The notes beneath the pieces were generated by a model. That model was given only the letters and a program-made list of their open reading frames with translations. It ran no database searches and was not told the origin of the DNA. The translations under genes and the position numbers were made by a program. Source: Algoriphagus marincola HL-49 (GTDB lineage: Bacteria; Bacteroidota; Bacteroidia; Cytophagales; Cyclobacteriaceae). Taken from it: a DNA stretch of 41,310 bases. Position 1 is the stretch's first letter, and each line of letters starts with the position of its first letter. The stretch is taken from the NCBI GenBank assembly GCA_001314815.1, contig LJXT01000015.1:1-41310 (forward strand). Direction: 5' to 3'. Below are positions 33,414 to 41,310 of this stretch, piece by piece.

Positions 33414-34481
33414 ATGAAACTCAAGAATTTATCTTTTAGCAAGCTTTGGGTATTAGGTGTTTTTGTCTTTTTCGCCTGCGGAGAAGATGATCCCACACCT
33501 CCCATGATGGACACCTCTTTCTATGCCACACAGTTGGGTGGAGAGACGATGGTCCCAGATCCTGATAATCCCGGCCAAATGGTGGAGCAGGGTTTTTTGA
33601 ACCTCCGCACGGTAGTGACAAATACGGTCTTGGAGATCGCTTCAAATGAAGGGGGAACGTACAATGATTTACAACCCTATTTCTCTGTTTTATTGAACGA
33701 GGTAGGTAGAAATGAATTGTCGGGTTTCACCACTTTGGTACAAGACTTTACCATCTTTTTGGCTGAGGCTACAGGTGCACAGAATTTCCAGTATACGGGA
33801 TTGAATATGGCTGAAGCACATAATTCGACCAATCCAAGAATGAATGGTCTGATCAATGATGCCGATTATGACTTGTTTATTCAAGCTGTAGTAGCAGGTG
33901 CCGCTGAAGCCGGAATCACCAGTCCTGAGGTATTGGGTCCAGTTGGAGATCTTTTGGAGTCTGTTCGCGAGCCTATCGTGCAGCGGCCTGATGGTGAAAA
34001 TTTGGACTTGTATACACGCCTTGGAGGTTCTGGTCTGGTAGAAGATCCTGACAATCCCGGCACCCTAATCGAAGCGGGTTATCTTCCACTCAGAGCGGTG
34101 GTCACTTCCACCGTCTTGGTGATTGCTACTAATGAGGGAGGAAAGTATGACAATTTGCAACCTTACTTTACGGTACTCTTAAATGAGGTAGGAGCCGGTG
34201 ATACAAGTGGCTTTACGACATTGGTTGGAGGGTTTTCGGATTTTCTTGCAGCCAATATCGGATCGACTAATATTGAGTACAATGGCCTGAATATGCGAGA
34301 TGCGCATGACCCAACGGTAAATTCCAGAATGACAGGTTTAATCACAGCTGAAGATTATGACTTGTTTGTTCAGGCAGTCGTAGAGGGCGCCTTAGAAAAT
34401 AATGTCCCTGAATCTATCATTGGAGAATTCGGCGCATTGCTGAACAGTGAAGGATTACGAGACGCAATCATTCAAGCATAA
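33414..34481 (+). CDS. lipoprotein with two tandem truncated-haemoglobin-like domains
   Basis: This 355-residue lipoprotein (VFVFFAC, C22) has two repeats, about residues 36-185 and 198-355. They are clearly homologous: FYATQLGG/LYTRLGG, VTNTVLEIASNEGG/VTSTVLVIATNEGG, LQPYF.VLLNEVG in both, and then YTGLNMAEAH/YNGLNMRDAH. Each domain ends in ADYDLFIQAVV/EDYDLFVQAVV. LY.RLGG at the start, then the Y-x-G-x-x-M-x-x-x-H stretch and a following ITxADYDLF helix, are features of group 1 truncated haemoglobins. In that family the histidine of MxxxH is the haem-iron ligand; here it would be H136 and H298. This assignment is by eye, not by search. Gas or redox sensing or binding outside the cell is inference. 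Confidence 0.7.
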   Translation: MKLKNLSFSKLWVLGVFVFFACGEDDPTPPMMDTSFYATQLGGETMVPDPDNPGQMVEQGFLNLRTVVTNTVLEIASNEGGTYNDLQPYFSVLLNEVGRNELSGFTTLVQDFTIFLAEATGAQNFQYTGLNMAEAHNSTNPRMNGLINDADYDLFIQAVVAGAAEAGITSPEVLGPVGDLLESVREPIVQRPDGENLDLYTRLGGSGLVEDPDNPGTLIEAGYLPLRAVVTSTVLVIATNEGGKYDNLQPYFTVLLNEVGAGDTSGFTTLVGGFSDFLAANIGSTNIEYNGLNMRDAHDPTVNSRMTGLITAEDYDLFVQAVVEGALENNVPESIIGEFGALLNSEGLRDAIIQA

Positions 34482-34488
34482 AAAAACT

Positions 34489-34521
34489 GGGCTTCGCACA
34501 AAATGGGGTGATGTGAAGTCC
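34489..34521 (+). repeat. hairpin just after the globin-like gene
   Basis: GGGCTTCGC (34489-34497) can pair with GTGAAGTCC (34513-34521) through nine pairs including G-U wobbles. A second strong palindrome, CCCCGGGG, follows. Together with the terminator downstream these make a structured tail of the transcript. Confidence 0.35.
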
Positions 34522-34555
34522 AAGTCCCCGGGGTTAGGCAACTTTTTTGGGGATG

Positions 34556-34588
34556 AAGGGATAGCTTTCGGGCTATCCCTTTTCTTTT
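34556..34588 (+). terminator. Terminator after the globin-like gene
   Basis: AAGGGATAGC (34556-34565) pairs with GCTATCCCTT (34572-34581) around a TTTCGG loop, running into TTCTTTTT. It is a clear Rho-independent end of the operon. Confidence 0.9.
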
Positions 34589-34706
34589 TGTCTAGTTGTG
34601 ATTTGGCTTGTAGCCGCAATGACCTGTCTTGTATTTGAAGGTCAAGACCAATCATCTAGCTTTATTCACAAAGGTTCGGGACCAAACCTAAGACCTCAGG
34701 TAGGAT

Positions 34707-35612
34707 CTAATTCTTTTTGTACTTCTTTAGCTCTTTTTTATCCATTTCTTTGATGATCAATTCCTCAGAATGGGTGGAGGTTAAATCATCTGCGGTCTCA
34801 TCGCTTTTCAGCTGAGCATTTGCTGTTTCGAGCTGCACAGGAAAATTGATCCATTGCATCCCATTTTCATTAAAATCCCATCGACTTTGGATCATTTTTA
34901 TTTGATATTCGGAGCCATTTGTCGGATCGGAAAGTTCAGCGATGATCTGGCCGGGAATTACCATTTCACCTATTGAAACCTTGGCAGAGTTTTCTTTTAG
35001 TCCGCTGAGGCGGCTAAAGGTGCCATCCTGATGATAGATTTCGATAAAATTTTCTGATTCGAAGTCAGCGATTTCTTCCGAAGCGGAAGATTGGTCCATT
35101 CTCATTTCGGAAACAATCCCTTTCCTTGGGGCACAGATTTGGGTAGAGCTATCGGTGAAAAACAAGACACCGGTGTAGGGAAGATTTTCGACAGGAATCG
35201 TAGGATTTGCCTTCGGGATGATTCTGCGCATGCTGAAGGTCACTGCCTTCTCAAAAGGGACTAAATAGGGAAAGTCTGAAGTCGTGTTTGGTAAATATTC
35301 GCCCTTGAATAGCTGGGTGCGGTAATTGAAGCTCGTTTTTTCATTTATGTAAATTGATTGTAGGGTTACAAGGTTTGTCTTGCCCGGGCGAGCAACTTTG
35401 AAGATCAAATCTCCTTCGAGAGATTTGAGGTTTTCAAGGCTTACAAACTCGATCTGAATCGTGTAGGGGATTTCACTTGTATTGTAGGCGATGAGCGTGA
35501 GATTTTTCTCCATATCCTGATCAGCGACTATTTGAACTTGTGCTTGGAGAAGTCCTGCTGAAAAAAAGACAAGAAGTATTGTGCTGAATTTGAAGGATTG
35601 CAAAATCGACAT
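34707..35612 (-). CDS. exported protein with a degenerate M23-like domain
   Basis: This 301-residue protein has a signal peptide (FSTILLVFFSAGLLQAQ) and an N-terminal beta-rich domain (about 25-145). The following stretch resembles a LytM/M23 peptidase domain: LPYTGVLFFTDSSTQICAPRKGIV, then IYHQDGTFSRLSGL and KVSIGEMVIPGQIIAELSD. The first metal ligands (H and D of HxGxD) and the HxH pair of active M23 enzymes are not there; EYQIKMI stands where HLHF is expected. It is therefore probably a non-catalytic cell-wall-binding protein. The C-terminus is lysine-rich. The fold is inferred by eye, so confidence is moderate. Confidence 0.7.
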   Translation of the reverse strand: MSILQSFKFSTILLVFFSAGLLQAQVQIVADQDMEKNLTLIAYNTSEIPYTIQIEFVSLENLKSLEGDLIFKVARPGKTNLVTLQSIYINEKTSFNYRTQLFKGEYLPNTTSDFPYLVPFEKAVTFSMRRIIPKANPTIPVENLPYTGVLFFTDSSTQICAPRKGIVSEMRMDQSSASEEIADFESENFIEIYHQDGTFSRLSGLKENSAKVSIGEMVIPGQIIAELSDPTNGSEYQIKMIQSRWDFNENGMQWINFPVQLETANAQLKSDETADDLTSTHSEELIIKEMDKKELKKYKKN

Positions 35613-35738
35613 GATGAGAATGGGAACTTTAATAATCTGAATTTATAGATTAGTTAAAATAGCTGATTTTCTAAAAAAAACGTAAAAATTCAATCCATTG
35701 ATGGGTAAAAAAGTGTCAATTTCAAGACAGTCAGTCGA

Positions 35739-36134
35739 TTAATTCTCCAACTTTTTTATCAGGGACTTTACCCGTGCTTCATCCATCGGTTTTTCCCAAA
35801 AATCAATAACCATTTGGAAACGCTTTGACCTTTCCTGATCTCGATTATCAAGGGAAGATGTGACCATAATTACTTTTATATCGCTATTGCGAATATTCGA
35901 TGAAAGCTGATCTAAAAACTCCCAGCCATTCATTATGGGCATATTTATATCCAGAAAAATAAGGGCAGAATTGCCCGTTTCATCTTCTGATTTCAGTAAT
36001 TCCAAAGCTTCCTTAGCATTTGAAAATTTATGGGGTTTGGGGTGTAAGCCTGCTTCTCGGACAATTATTTCATGTAAGAAAAGGATACCAGAATCATCGT
36101 CAATGATCAGGACTTTATCGGGGTTCTTTATCAT
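35739..36134 (-). CDS. stand-alone receiver paired with the propeller sensor
   Basis: This 131-residue receiver has VLIIDDDSGILFLHE, ALIFLDINMPIMNGWEFLDQL with the phosphorylation aspartate, MVTSSLDN and FWEKPMD, with no output domain. Its start overlaps the end of the propeller sensor gene by 4 bp (ATGA). It resembles the receivers at 22333 and 23007 in the [DN]GW, TSS and EKP stretches, so this is a second copy of the same kind of unit. It is the probable partner of the sensor upstream. Confidence 0.9.
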   Translation of the reverse strand: MIKNPDKVLIIDDDSGILFLHEIIVREAGLHPKPHKFSNAKEALELLKSEDETGNSALIFLDINMPIMNGWEFLDQLSSNIRNSDIKVIMVTSSLDNRDQERSKRFQMVIDFWEKPMDEARVKSLIKKLEN

Positions 36135-38803
36135 GACTTCTTCAAGTTTTCGGATTTGGTGAAGTGATCTTTCAGGATTTCATCCACCTGCTTTAACGAA
36201 GACAATAGCTCTTGCTCTAGCTCTTCTTTACTCTTTTCCACCTTTTGGTATTTTGAATAGTTTAATAGCAATTGATTGATTCCAATAGCTTTTGACAAAG
36301 GAGCTCTCAATAAATGTGATTGGTTCCAGGTAAGTTCATGCAATACCTCTTTTTGCTTTTCTATTTCTTTTACAGCCTCTTTAAGCTTCTCGTTTGTATG
36401 ACTGAGTTCCTCTGTTCGTTTGATGACTTTTTCCTCCAGCTCAACCTTCAACTTCTTGCTGAAGAAAGAATTGAGAGCAAAGTAGATCAACAGTATCAGT
36501 GCAATCGCTATGCTAATTTTGAAAAAGAGGGTTTCAAAGAAAGAAGCGGAGACCCTGATTGGTAAGGAATAGATCGCCTCTTGCTGTCCATAGCGGAGGA
36601 TTTTTACTTTCAAATTATAATTCCCCGGTTTGAGACCGTTGAAATACAAAAATCGCTGATCCTTTAGCGGGAGCCAGTTATCTGATTTGCTTTCGATCAG
36701 GTAAAAAACGGAATATTGTGAAGGGTTTTTAAAGTCAATCAAGCTGAAAGAAACCTGAAACATGCGAATCCCCTCCGGTATGGTAATTTCTTCATTGATC
36801 GTTTCCTTTTGATCTCCATATTGAAGTTCATCCCATTGAAAAACGATCTCTTCTTTTTCCGTGCCGGATTGCAAACTTGGGTCTATGATGCCTACTCCTT
36901 CTACGGTAGGAACCCAAATTCTCCCTTTAAAATCTCGGGTTACTGCTGGGAAAATAAGACCATTTGCCTCTGAATTGGGCATGCCTACACTTTGATCATA
37001 AAGGGTGGACCCTATGAAAAATGACTCATCGTCACTTTCTTTGAATAGGCTGAACTCTTGGTATGAAAAAAACTGAGCTCCAAAATTATTGGTGATCCAA
37101 TAGCCATTCTCTCCATCGTCTGTAATGCTGTAGACGGCTTGCGTTTGAAGTCCATTCTGCTTTTTGAGAGATTTGAACTGGCCATTCCTTAGCATAATCA
37201 GTCCTCCGTGCGTACCAAAAAACAGGTCTCCATTTTTATCCTCATGAATACAATAGATGATATTTTCACCGGGTGTCAAAGGAAGGGGCTGGTTTTCGAC
37301 AAAAGCTCCATCTCTAATACGAAACATTCCCTGGCTCAACGATCCAATAATCATATCTCCATTCTTGCTTTCAAGGACGGAGATAAATCTCGTTCTTTTA
37401 AACTCCTCAGGGAGATCTATAAGCTGAAGATTCCCATCTTCATCAATGAAGTGAAGCCCCCCATATCTGGTCAGGATCCAAATCGTATTCTTTGAATCTT
37501 TGTAAACAGCCTGTACATAATTGTTCTTTAGACCATTGTCTTCGGTGATATAGCCCGTGAATTGTCCTGATCTGATATCTAAGATCGAGACTCCAGCACT
37601 GGAACCAATGTACGCCTTATCTTCTTTTGTAGCGATAGTAGTGACACCGTTCGTCAGCAAACCGTCATCCTCCTGCCTCCAAGATTGAATTTCATCTTCA
37701 ACAACCCGAAATAAGCCATCGGACTGGGTACCCACCCAGATACTGCTATCATTTCCTTGTATGAGGGCTTTGATATTTTTCTTTCGAAGATCATCGAAGT
37801 TAGGCTGCTTGACCCTTGCGGGCTTTACAATCGCCAAGCCTCTGCCAAGTGTGCCTAGATAGAGATTGGTTTCATCTTTGATGATTCTTCTGATGTTATA
37901 ATTAATCAACTCCGGGTAATAAAAACGAGTGACTTCACCGTTTTCAATAATCATCATGCCTTTTTCAAGTGAACTTCCCCAAATTCGATTTTCATCATCT
38001 AAGGTAAGGCTGCTCAAGTTGATGTCGCGGATCGCTTCGATTGGAATGATCTTTTCTAATTGGAGCTCTTTATTAATTCTGAAAATCCCTTCACCAGGCG
38101 AAAAGGTGTAAGTATTACTAGAATCACCAAATACTTTTATCGCCGAGAAATTGCTGGGAGCGACCTCCATAGAGGTATTTTTCTCAAGATTGAGCTTATA
38201 AAGTCCATTAGTGGTCCCAACTAATAGTTCTGAGTCCTTGAGTAGAAAAAAGCTATGAATTTCTAGGTCGATCTTCGGTCTCCAAGACTCCAACTTTACG
38301 AATTCATCATTCTCCCATCTATATATTTCTCCTTTGGAGGTGCCGACCAGGGGATTGCCTGCAGAGTCTTCTGATATAGCTCTGATCCATGAATTTTCCG
38401 TTATGCTGCTACAATCTATAACCTTGAGGATGTTTTTGTTCAAAAAAGCAATACTCCTGTCTGCTGAGGCCCAAATACCGTTTTCGGTTTTGAAAAAAGT
38501 GTAATAGGTTTGCTCCTGCATGATAGGATAGGTATCCATATCAAATATTTTAGGAGACATTCCGTCAAATCTAACTAAGCCTTCCTCAGTGGCAATCCAA
38601 AGGTATCCAAATTCGTCCTTTTCAAGTGCAAAAACTGCATTCTGGGGAAGTCCATTGGAATTGTCCCAGATTTCCATGACATAATTTTTCTTTTTGGAAG
38701 TTGAATCAGCCCGGAGATTTGTTGATTGAGCATGATTTTCCGATGTCCTGATAAAACAGGTGAGGAAAAAGAAAAAGAAAATAAAGTGAACTTTTAGTTT
38801 CAA
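36131..38803 (-). CDS. propeller/Y_Y_Y sensor ending in a DHp domain without ATPase
   Basis: This 890-residue protein has a signal peptide, then many two-component-propeller (Reg_prop) repeats (about 45-630; NGLPQNAVFALEKDEFGYLWIATEEGLVRFDG is the classic first one). A Y_Y_Y domain follows (about 690-765), then one membrane helix (IALILLIYFALNSFF, about 772-787) and a coiled coil. The last part is a DHp domain with WNQSHLLRAPLSKAIG and candidate H830. Reg_prop proteins of this kind normally go on to an ATPase and often a DNA-binding domain; here the protein stops 60 residues after H830. Polysaccharide sensing by the outer propeller is family knowledge. It is translationally coupled to the receiver gene at 35739. 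Confidence 0.92.
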   Translation of the reverse strand: MKLKVHFIFFFFFLTCFIRTSENHAQSTNLRADSTSKKKNYVMEIWDNSNGLPQNAVFALEKDEFGYLWIATEEGLVRFDGMSPKIFDMDTYPIMQEQTYYTFFKTENGIWASADRSIAFLNKNILKVIDCSSITENSWIRAISEDSAGNPLVGTSKGEIYRWENDEFVKLESWRPKIDLEIHSFFLLKDSELLVGTTNGLYKLNLEKNTSMEVAPSNFSAIKVFGDSSNTYTFSPGEGIFRINKELQLEKIIPIEAIRDINLSSLTLDDENRIWGSSLEKGMMIIENGEVTRFYYPELINYNIRRIIKDETNLYLGTLGRGLAIVKPARVKQPNFDDLRKKNIKALIQGNDSSIWVGTQSDGLFRVVEDEIQSWRQEDDGLLTNGVTTIATKEDKAYIGSSAGVSILDIRSGQFTGYITEDNGLKNNYVQAVYKDSKNTIWILTRYGGLHFIDEDGNLQLIDLPEEFKRTRFISVLESKNGDMIIGSLSQGMFRIRDGAFVENQPLPLTPGENIIYCIHEDKNGDLFFGTHGGLIMLRNGQFKSLKKQNGLQTQAVYSITDDGENGYWITNNFGAQFFSYQEFSLFKESDDESFFIGSTLYDQSVGMPNSEANGLIFPAVTRDFKGRIWVPTVEGVGIIDPSLQSGTEKEEIVFQWDELQYGDQKETINEEITIPEGIRMFQVSFSLIDFKNPSQYSVFYLIESKSDNWLPLKDQRFLYFNGLKPGNYNLKVKILRYGQQEAIYSLPIRVSASFFETLFFKISIAIALILLIYFALNSFFSKKLKVELEEKVIKRTEELSHTNEKLKEAVKEIEKQKEVLHELTWNQSHLLRAPLSKAIGINQLLLNYSKYQKVEKSKEELEQELLSSLKQVDEILKDHFTKSENLKKS

Positions 38804-38888
38804 AATTCGGGTAATCCTTAATAAAATGCTCTTCAGAGTCTAGTTTTTTAACTTCATTTAAATAGCTTCCTTTTGTCTAGGCAAACCT

Positions 38889-38896
38889 CAAAGTAA
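38889..38896 (-). promoter_or_regulatory. possible -7 box of the propeller sensor gene
   Basis: On the minus strand TTACTTTG is a one-mismatch fit to TAnnTTTG, 86 bp before the start at 38803. Weak support only. Confidence 0.25.
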
Positions 38897-39015
38897 AATG
38901 AAATATCAGCAGGAAAAATAGGCTTTTTTTTGGACAATCGGCCAAAAGTTGTTGTGTACAAAAATAAAATTGATTTGTATTATATTTTTCAAAAGCTAAT
39001 CTAAACCGAAAAATT

Positions 39016-39978
39016 CTATTCTTTTCGCAAATTATTGAGATTGAAAATACAATTCTCCATGTGTTTTTCACCCCCCAAAATTGCCAGGGTGTTTTCTACT
39101 GTCATGGTACACATTTTGGTATAAGTCGTCTTGGTCAAACTGCCCACATGAGCAGTGATTAAAGTGTTAGGATGAGTGATCAGGTGGTCGTCTTCCTTTG
39201 GCGGTTCTTCTGCTAAAACATCAGCCCCAAAGCCTCCCAATTTGCCGGAGTTCAAAGCATTGATCAAAGATTCCTGGTCTATGATTTTTCCTCTTGCCGT
39301 ATTGATGAGAATAGCTCCTTCCTTCATCTGATCAAAAGCTTCCTGACTAATTAGATTTTCTGTATCACTAGTCAAAGGTAGGTGGATGGTGATGATGTCT
39401 GATTTTTTCAAAACCTCATCAAAGGTCAGCATAGCATAGGAGACAGATTCACGGTAGGCACTCCAATAGCAAACCTCCATGCCTAGCGCTTCAGCTATTC
39501 GAGCTACTTTTTTACCAATATTTCCCATTCCTAAGACTCCGAGGGTTTTTCCATGTAGTTCATCCCCGATATAATTGCCACGCTCCTTCCATCGGCCCTC
39601 CTTGACCATATTGAAAGCATTGAAAAGGTTCCGTTGCAGATTCAGCATGAGGCTAATGGTATGCTCTGCAATGGTATTGGCGTTGCTGTTAGGGGCATTG
39701 ACAACTTTGATGTTTCGTTTGCTTGCCTCATCGACATCGATGTTGTCCAGCCCAACTCCCGCTCGGGCAATTACTTGCAGGCCGGGGATTTGATCCATCA
39801 ATTGACTCCTTACTTGCCCCTTGCCTCTAGTGATGATAGCCTGAAAATCCGGTTTCTCTAATGCCTCCTTTAGGCTTATTTCATCTAGGGCAAAGACTAT
39901 TTCCACCTCTTCCGATGCGTTTAATAGCTCCATCGCTTCTTCTGCGAGGGTTTCCAAAAGAAGGATTCTCTTACTCAT
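39016..39978 (-). CDS. D-2-hydroxyacid dehydrogenase (phosphoglycerate-dehydrogenase-like)
   Basis: This 320-residue NAD-dependent enzyme has the Rossmann motif GVLGMGNIGKKVARIAEALG. The substrate arginine lies in NTARGKIID, the acidic residue in ADVLAEEPP and the catalytic histidine in ITAHVGSLT. ARAGVGLDNIDVDEA is typical of the phosphoglycerate dehydrogenase branch. It lacks the extra ACT domain of true SerA and is short. Because its start overlaps the VOC gene by 4 bp in a sugar-acid cluster, I favour reduction or oxidation of a sugar-derived hydroxy acid. The exact substrate is unknown. Confidence 0.92.
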   Translation of the reverse strand: MSKRILLLETLAEEAMELLNASEEVEIVFALDEISLKEALEKPDFQAIITRGKGQVRSQLMDQIPGLQVIARAGVGLDNIDVDEASKRNIKVVNAPNSNANTIAEHTISLMLNLQRNLFNAFNMVKEGRWKERGNYIGDELHGKTLGVLGMGNIGKKVARIAEALGMEVCYWSAYRESVSYAMLTFDEVLKKSDIITIHLPLTSDTENLISQEAFDQMKEGAILINTARGKIIDQESLINALNSGKLGGFGADVLAEEPPKEDDHLITHPNTLITAHVGSLTKTTYTKMCTMTVENTLAILGGEKHMENCIFNLNNLRKE

Positions 39979-40466
39979 TTATTTTTGTGATATAGCGTCG
40001 CGTCCTTGGTTTTGTACCCTCGGAAATCATTTCTTCCTGATACATAAATCCCCGGCTTGAAAAGCTCATCCTCGAATATCTTGGGATCGATTTTGGCATC
40101 CGGTGCAGAAGAAAGTTCGAGCAAATTTCCGGAAGGGTCTCTGACAAACATTTGAATCGGTCCATCGGGAAGCTGACGCACATGACCCCATGGCTTGATA
40201 TCGATAACCCCCAATTCTTTCATCCGCCAATAAATGGCATTGATATCATCCACCTGCAGACAAATATGTCCCCTAAATGAAAAAACATCTTCCCATTCGG
40301 TCAGGTGTAATTGCTGGTCCTCGTTGATTTTGAAAAAGGCCGTGGGATAGTCAAAAAGAAATGCAGGAATAGCTTCCAAGCCCAATTCTTTTTCATAGAA
40401 TTGACAAGCTTCTTCCAGATTCGTGACTACCAAGGCTACGTGATTGATATTGATTGCTTTTGCCAT
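39975..40466 (-). CDS. VOC-superfamily (glyoxalase/dioxygenase-like) protein
   Basis: ATG 40466 gives 163 residues beginning MAKAININHVALVVTNLEEACQFYEKELGL. The frame continues upstream into the next gene, but those residues are not family-like. Metal-ligand positions are H9 in INHVALVV, the HICLQVDD histidine, and DPSGNLLEL near the end. Only one VOC module pair is present. The enzyme type (isomerase, lyase or dioxygenase) cannot be read. It overlaps the dehydrogenase by 4 bp and is 5 bp from the dehydratase gene, so all three form one operon. Confidence 0.85.
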   Translation of the reverse strand: MAKAININHVALVVTNLEEACQFYEKELGLEAIPAFLFDYPTAFFKINEDQQLHLTEWEDVFSFRGHICLQVDDINAIYWRMKELGVIDIKPWGHVRQLPDGPIQMFVRDPSGNLLELSSAPDAKIDPKIFEDELFKPGIYVSGRNDFRGYKTKDATLYHKNK

Positions 40467-40471
40467 GATTT

Positions 40472-41310
40472 TTATTGTTTGAATTCTTTTACAAAATCCC
40501 AATTTGGAGTGAGCCCCAAACCGGGTTGGGTAGGTTGGGAAAGCATCCCTTTTTCATCCACACTGATCTTCTCTTTGACCAGTTCATACATCATCGGATT
40601 TCCTCCTAATGAAAACTCGATCACATTGGCCGAAGGTGAAGCAAAAGCTACCGAAAGGCCAGCCATGAATGAAAATGCAGATCCCCAGCAATGAGGTGCG
40701 AGTTCCAGTTGATAGGTATGAGCCAGTTGAGATACGCGCATGGCTTCCGTGATGCCTCCGATGATCGCGCAATCAGGTTGAATTACATCTATCGCCTTCT
40801 CCGAAATCAAATCGCGCACATCAAAAGCCGTGTATTCACTTTCACCAGCCGCAATGGGGATATGGGTACTAGCTCTGACTTCGGCTGTCCCGACTCGATT
40901 GTCCGGACTGATTGGCTCTTCAAACCAATAGAGGTTGCAATCTTCGACTCCCCTACAAAATTGCTTGGCTTCGGGAACACTAAAGGTGCCATGCGCATCA
41001 GTCATCAATTTGATATGGTCGGGTAGCGCTTCTCTTGCAGCTCGAACCCGCTTGATGCTTTCGGCCACCGTTTCATCCATGACGCCCACACGCATTTTCA
41101 CTCCTGAAAATCCTTTTTCAGTATATCCTTTCAATTGCTCCCCAATCGCATCAGCACCTGCCCAGCCACCGCTGGCGTAAGCAGGCATTTTGTCCCGGCA
41201 GCTTCCTCCGAGAAGTTCTACCACGGGTACTCCCAAGGCTTTTCCTTTGATATCCCATAGTGCCGTATCGATGCCGCTCAGAGCGGAAATAGTCAATCCT
41301 CTTCTACCTA
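40472..41310 (-). CDS. enolase-superfamily (mandelate racemase/muconate lactonizing) enzyme, N-terminus outside window
   Basis: The frame is open to the right edge (GRRGL precedes TISALSGIDTALWDIKGK), so the start lies outside; the TTG at 41296 is internal. Visible are the VKMRVG basic motif, the metal ligands in MTDAHG, EEP and GESEY, VIQPDCAIIGGI, and APHCWGSA with the catalytic histidine. Relatives are mostly acid-sugar dehydratases (galactonate, mannonate, rhamnonate and similar). The operon partner dehydrogenase supports sugar-acid breakdown. The specific sugar is unknown. Confidence 0.92.
   Translation of the reverse strand, partial: GRRGLTISALSGIDTALWDIKGKALGVPVVELLGGSCRDKMPAYASGGWAGADAIGEQLKGYTEKGFSGVKMRVGVMDETVAESIKRVRAAREALPDHIKLMTDAHGTFSVPEAKQFCRGVEDCNLYWFEEPISPDNRVGTAEVRASTHIPIAAGESEYTAFDVRDLISEKAIDVIQPDCAIIGGITEAMRVSQLAHTYQLELAPHCWGSAFSFMAGLSVAFASPSANVIEFSLGGNPMMYELVKEKISVDEKGMLSQPTQPGLGLTPNWDFVKEFKQ

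Noticed and set aside
34447..34655. Small open frames after the globin-like gene
   Set aside because: They span a structured tail and the terminator hairpin and match nothing recognisable.

Overview
The window looks like a chromosomal segment of a Bacteroidota bacterium, most probably of the Cytophagales/Cyclobacteriaceae (Algoriphagus-like) type. The signs are Bacteroidota-style promoter boxes (TAnnTTTG), A-rich rather than Shine-Dalgarno-led start sites, lipoprotein signals on many exported proteins, a Reg_prop/Y_Y_Y sensor, and families common in that phylum (DUF5995, DUF4407, PorT-like barrel, ComB). The taxonomic call is inference. There are no rRNA or tRNA genes, CRISPR arrays, prophage genes or transposase genes.

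Left block (1-5210) is an oxygen/peroxide module. A divergent Crp/Fnr-type regulator (cut by the window edge) faces a small membrane protein plus cydAB (cytochrome bd oxidase). Then come a DUF2202 ferritin-like gene broken by one in-frame stop, a short c-type cytochrome and a 1-Cys peroxiredoxin. Three GTGA-N6-TCAC palindromes sit ahead of the three transcription units. The two best have a promoter -7 box at nearly the same distance, so the block reads as a local Crp/Fnr regulon.

Next (5211-8630) is an AraC regulator divergent from an aldehyde dehydrogenase and its usual DUF779 partner. Positions 8811-11471 hold a dipeptidase, a VIT/CCC1-type metal transporter and a DUF5995 protein in tight order. 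A PIN/DUF6364 toxin-antitoxin pair, a DUF4407 membrane protein, an SGNH hydrolase, an outer-membrane barrel and a lipoprotein MsrA-MsrB fusion follow, up to 16119.

Positions 16561-23390 form a phosphorelay island: a very large soluble hybrid histidine kinase, a REC-PAS-DHp protein without an ATPase domain, and two stand-alone receivers. A second locus at 35739-38803 has the same arrangement, a sensor ending in an ATPase-less DHp overlapping a stand-alone receiver. Between them lie housekeeping genes (alkB-like, M81 peptidase, comB, gcvT, iscA-type, methylmalonyl-CoA epimerase, thiL), a dispersed 86-bp repeat present as an inverted pair 6.7 kb apart, a 123-bp MITE-like element and a 43-bp perfect hairpin.

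The most novel-looking genes are 31912-34481: an ArsS-like radical SAM protein, a small anchored protein and a lipoprotein made of two tandem truncated-haemoglobin-like domains. The right end (39016-41310) is a sugar-acid-type catabolic operon: enolase-superfamily dehydratase (cut by the edge), VOC protein and 2-hydroxyacid dehydrogenase.
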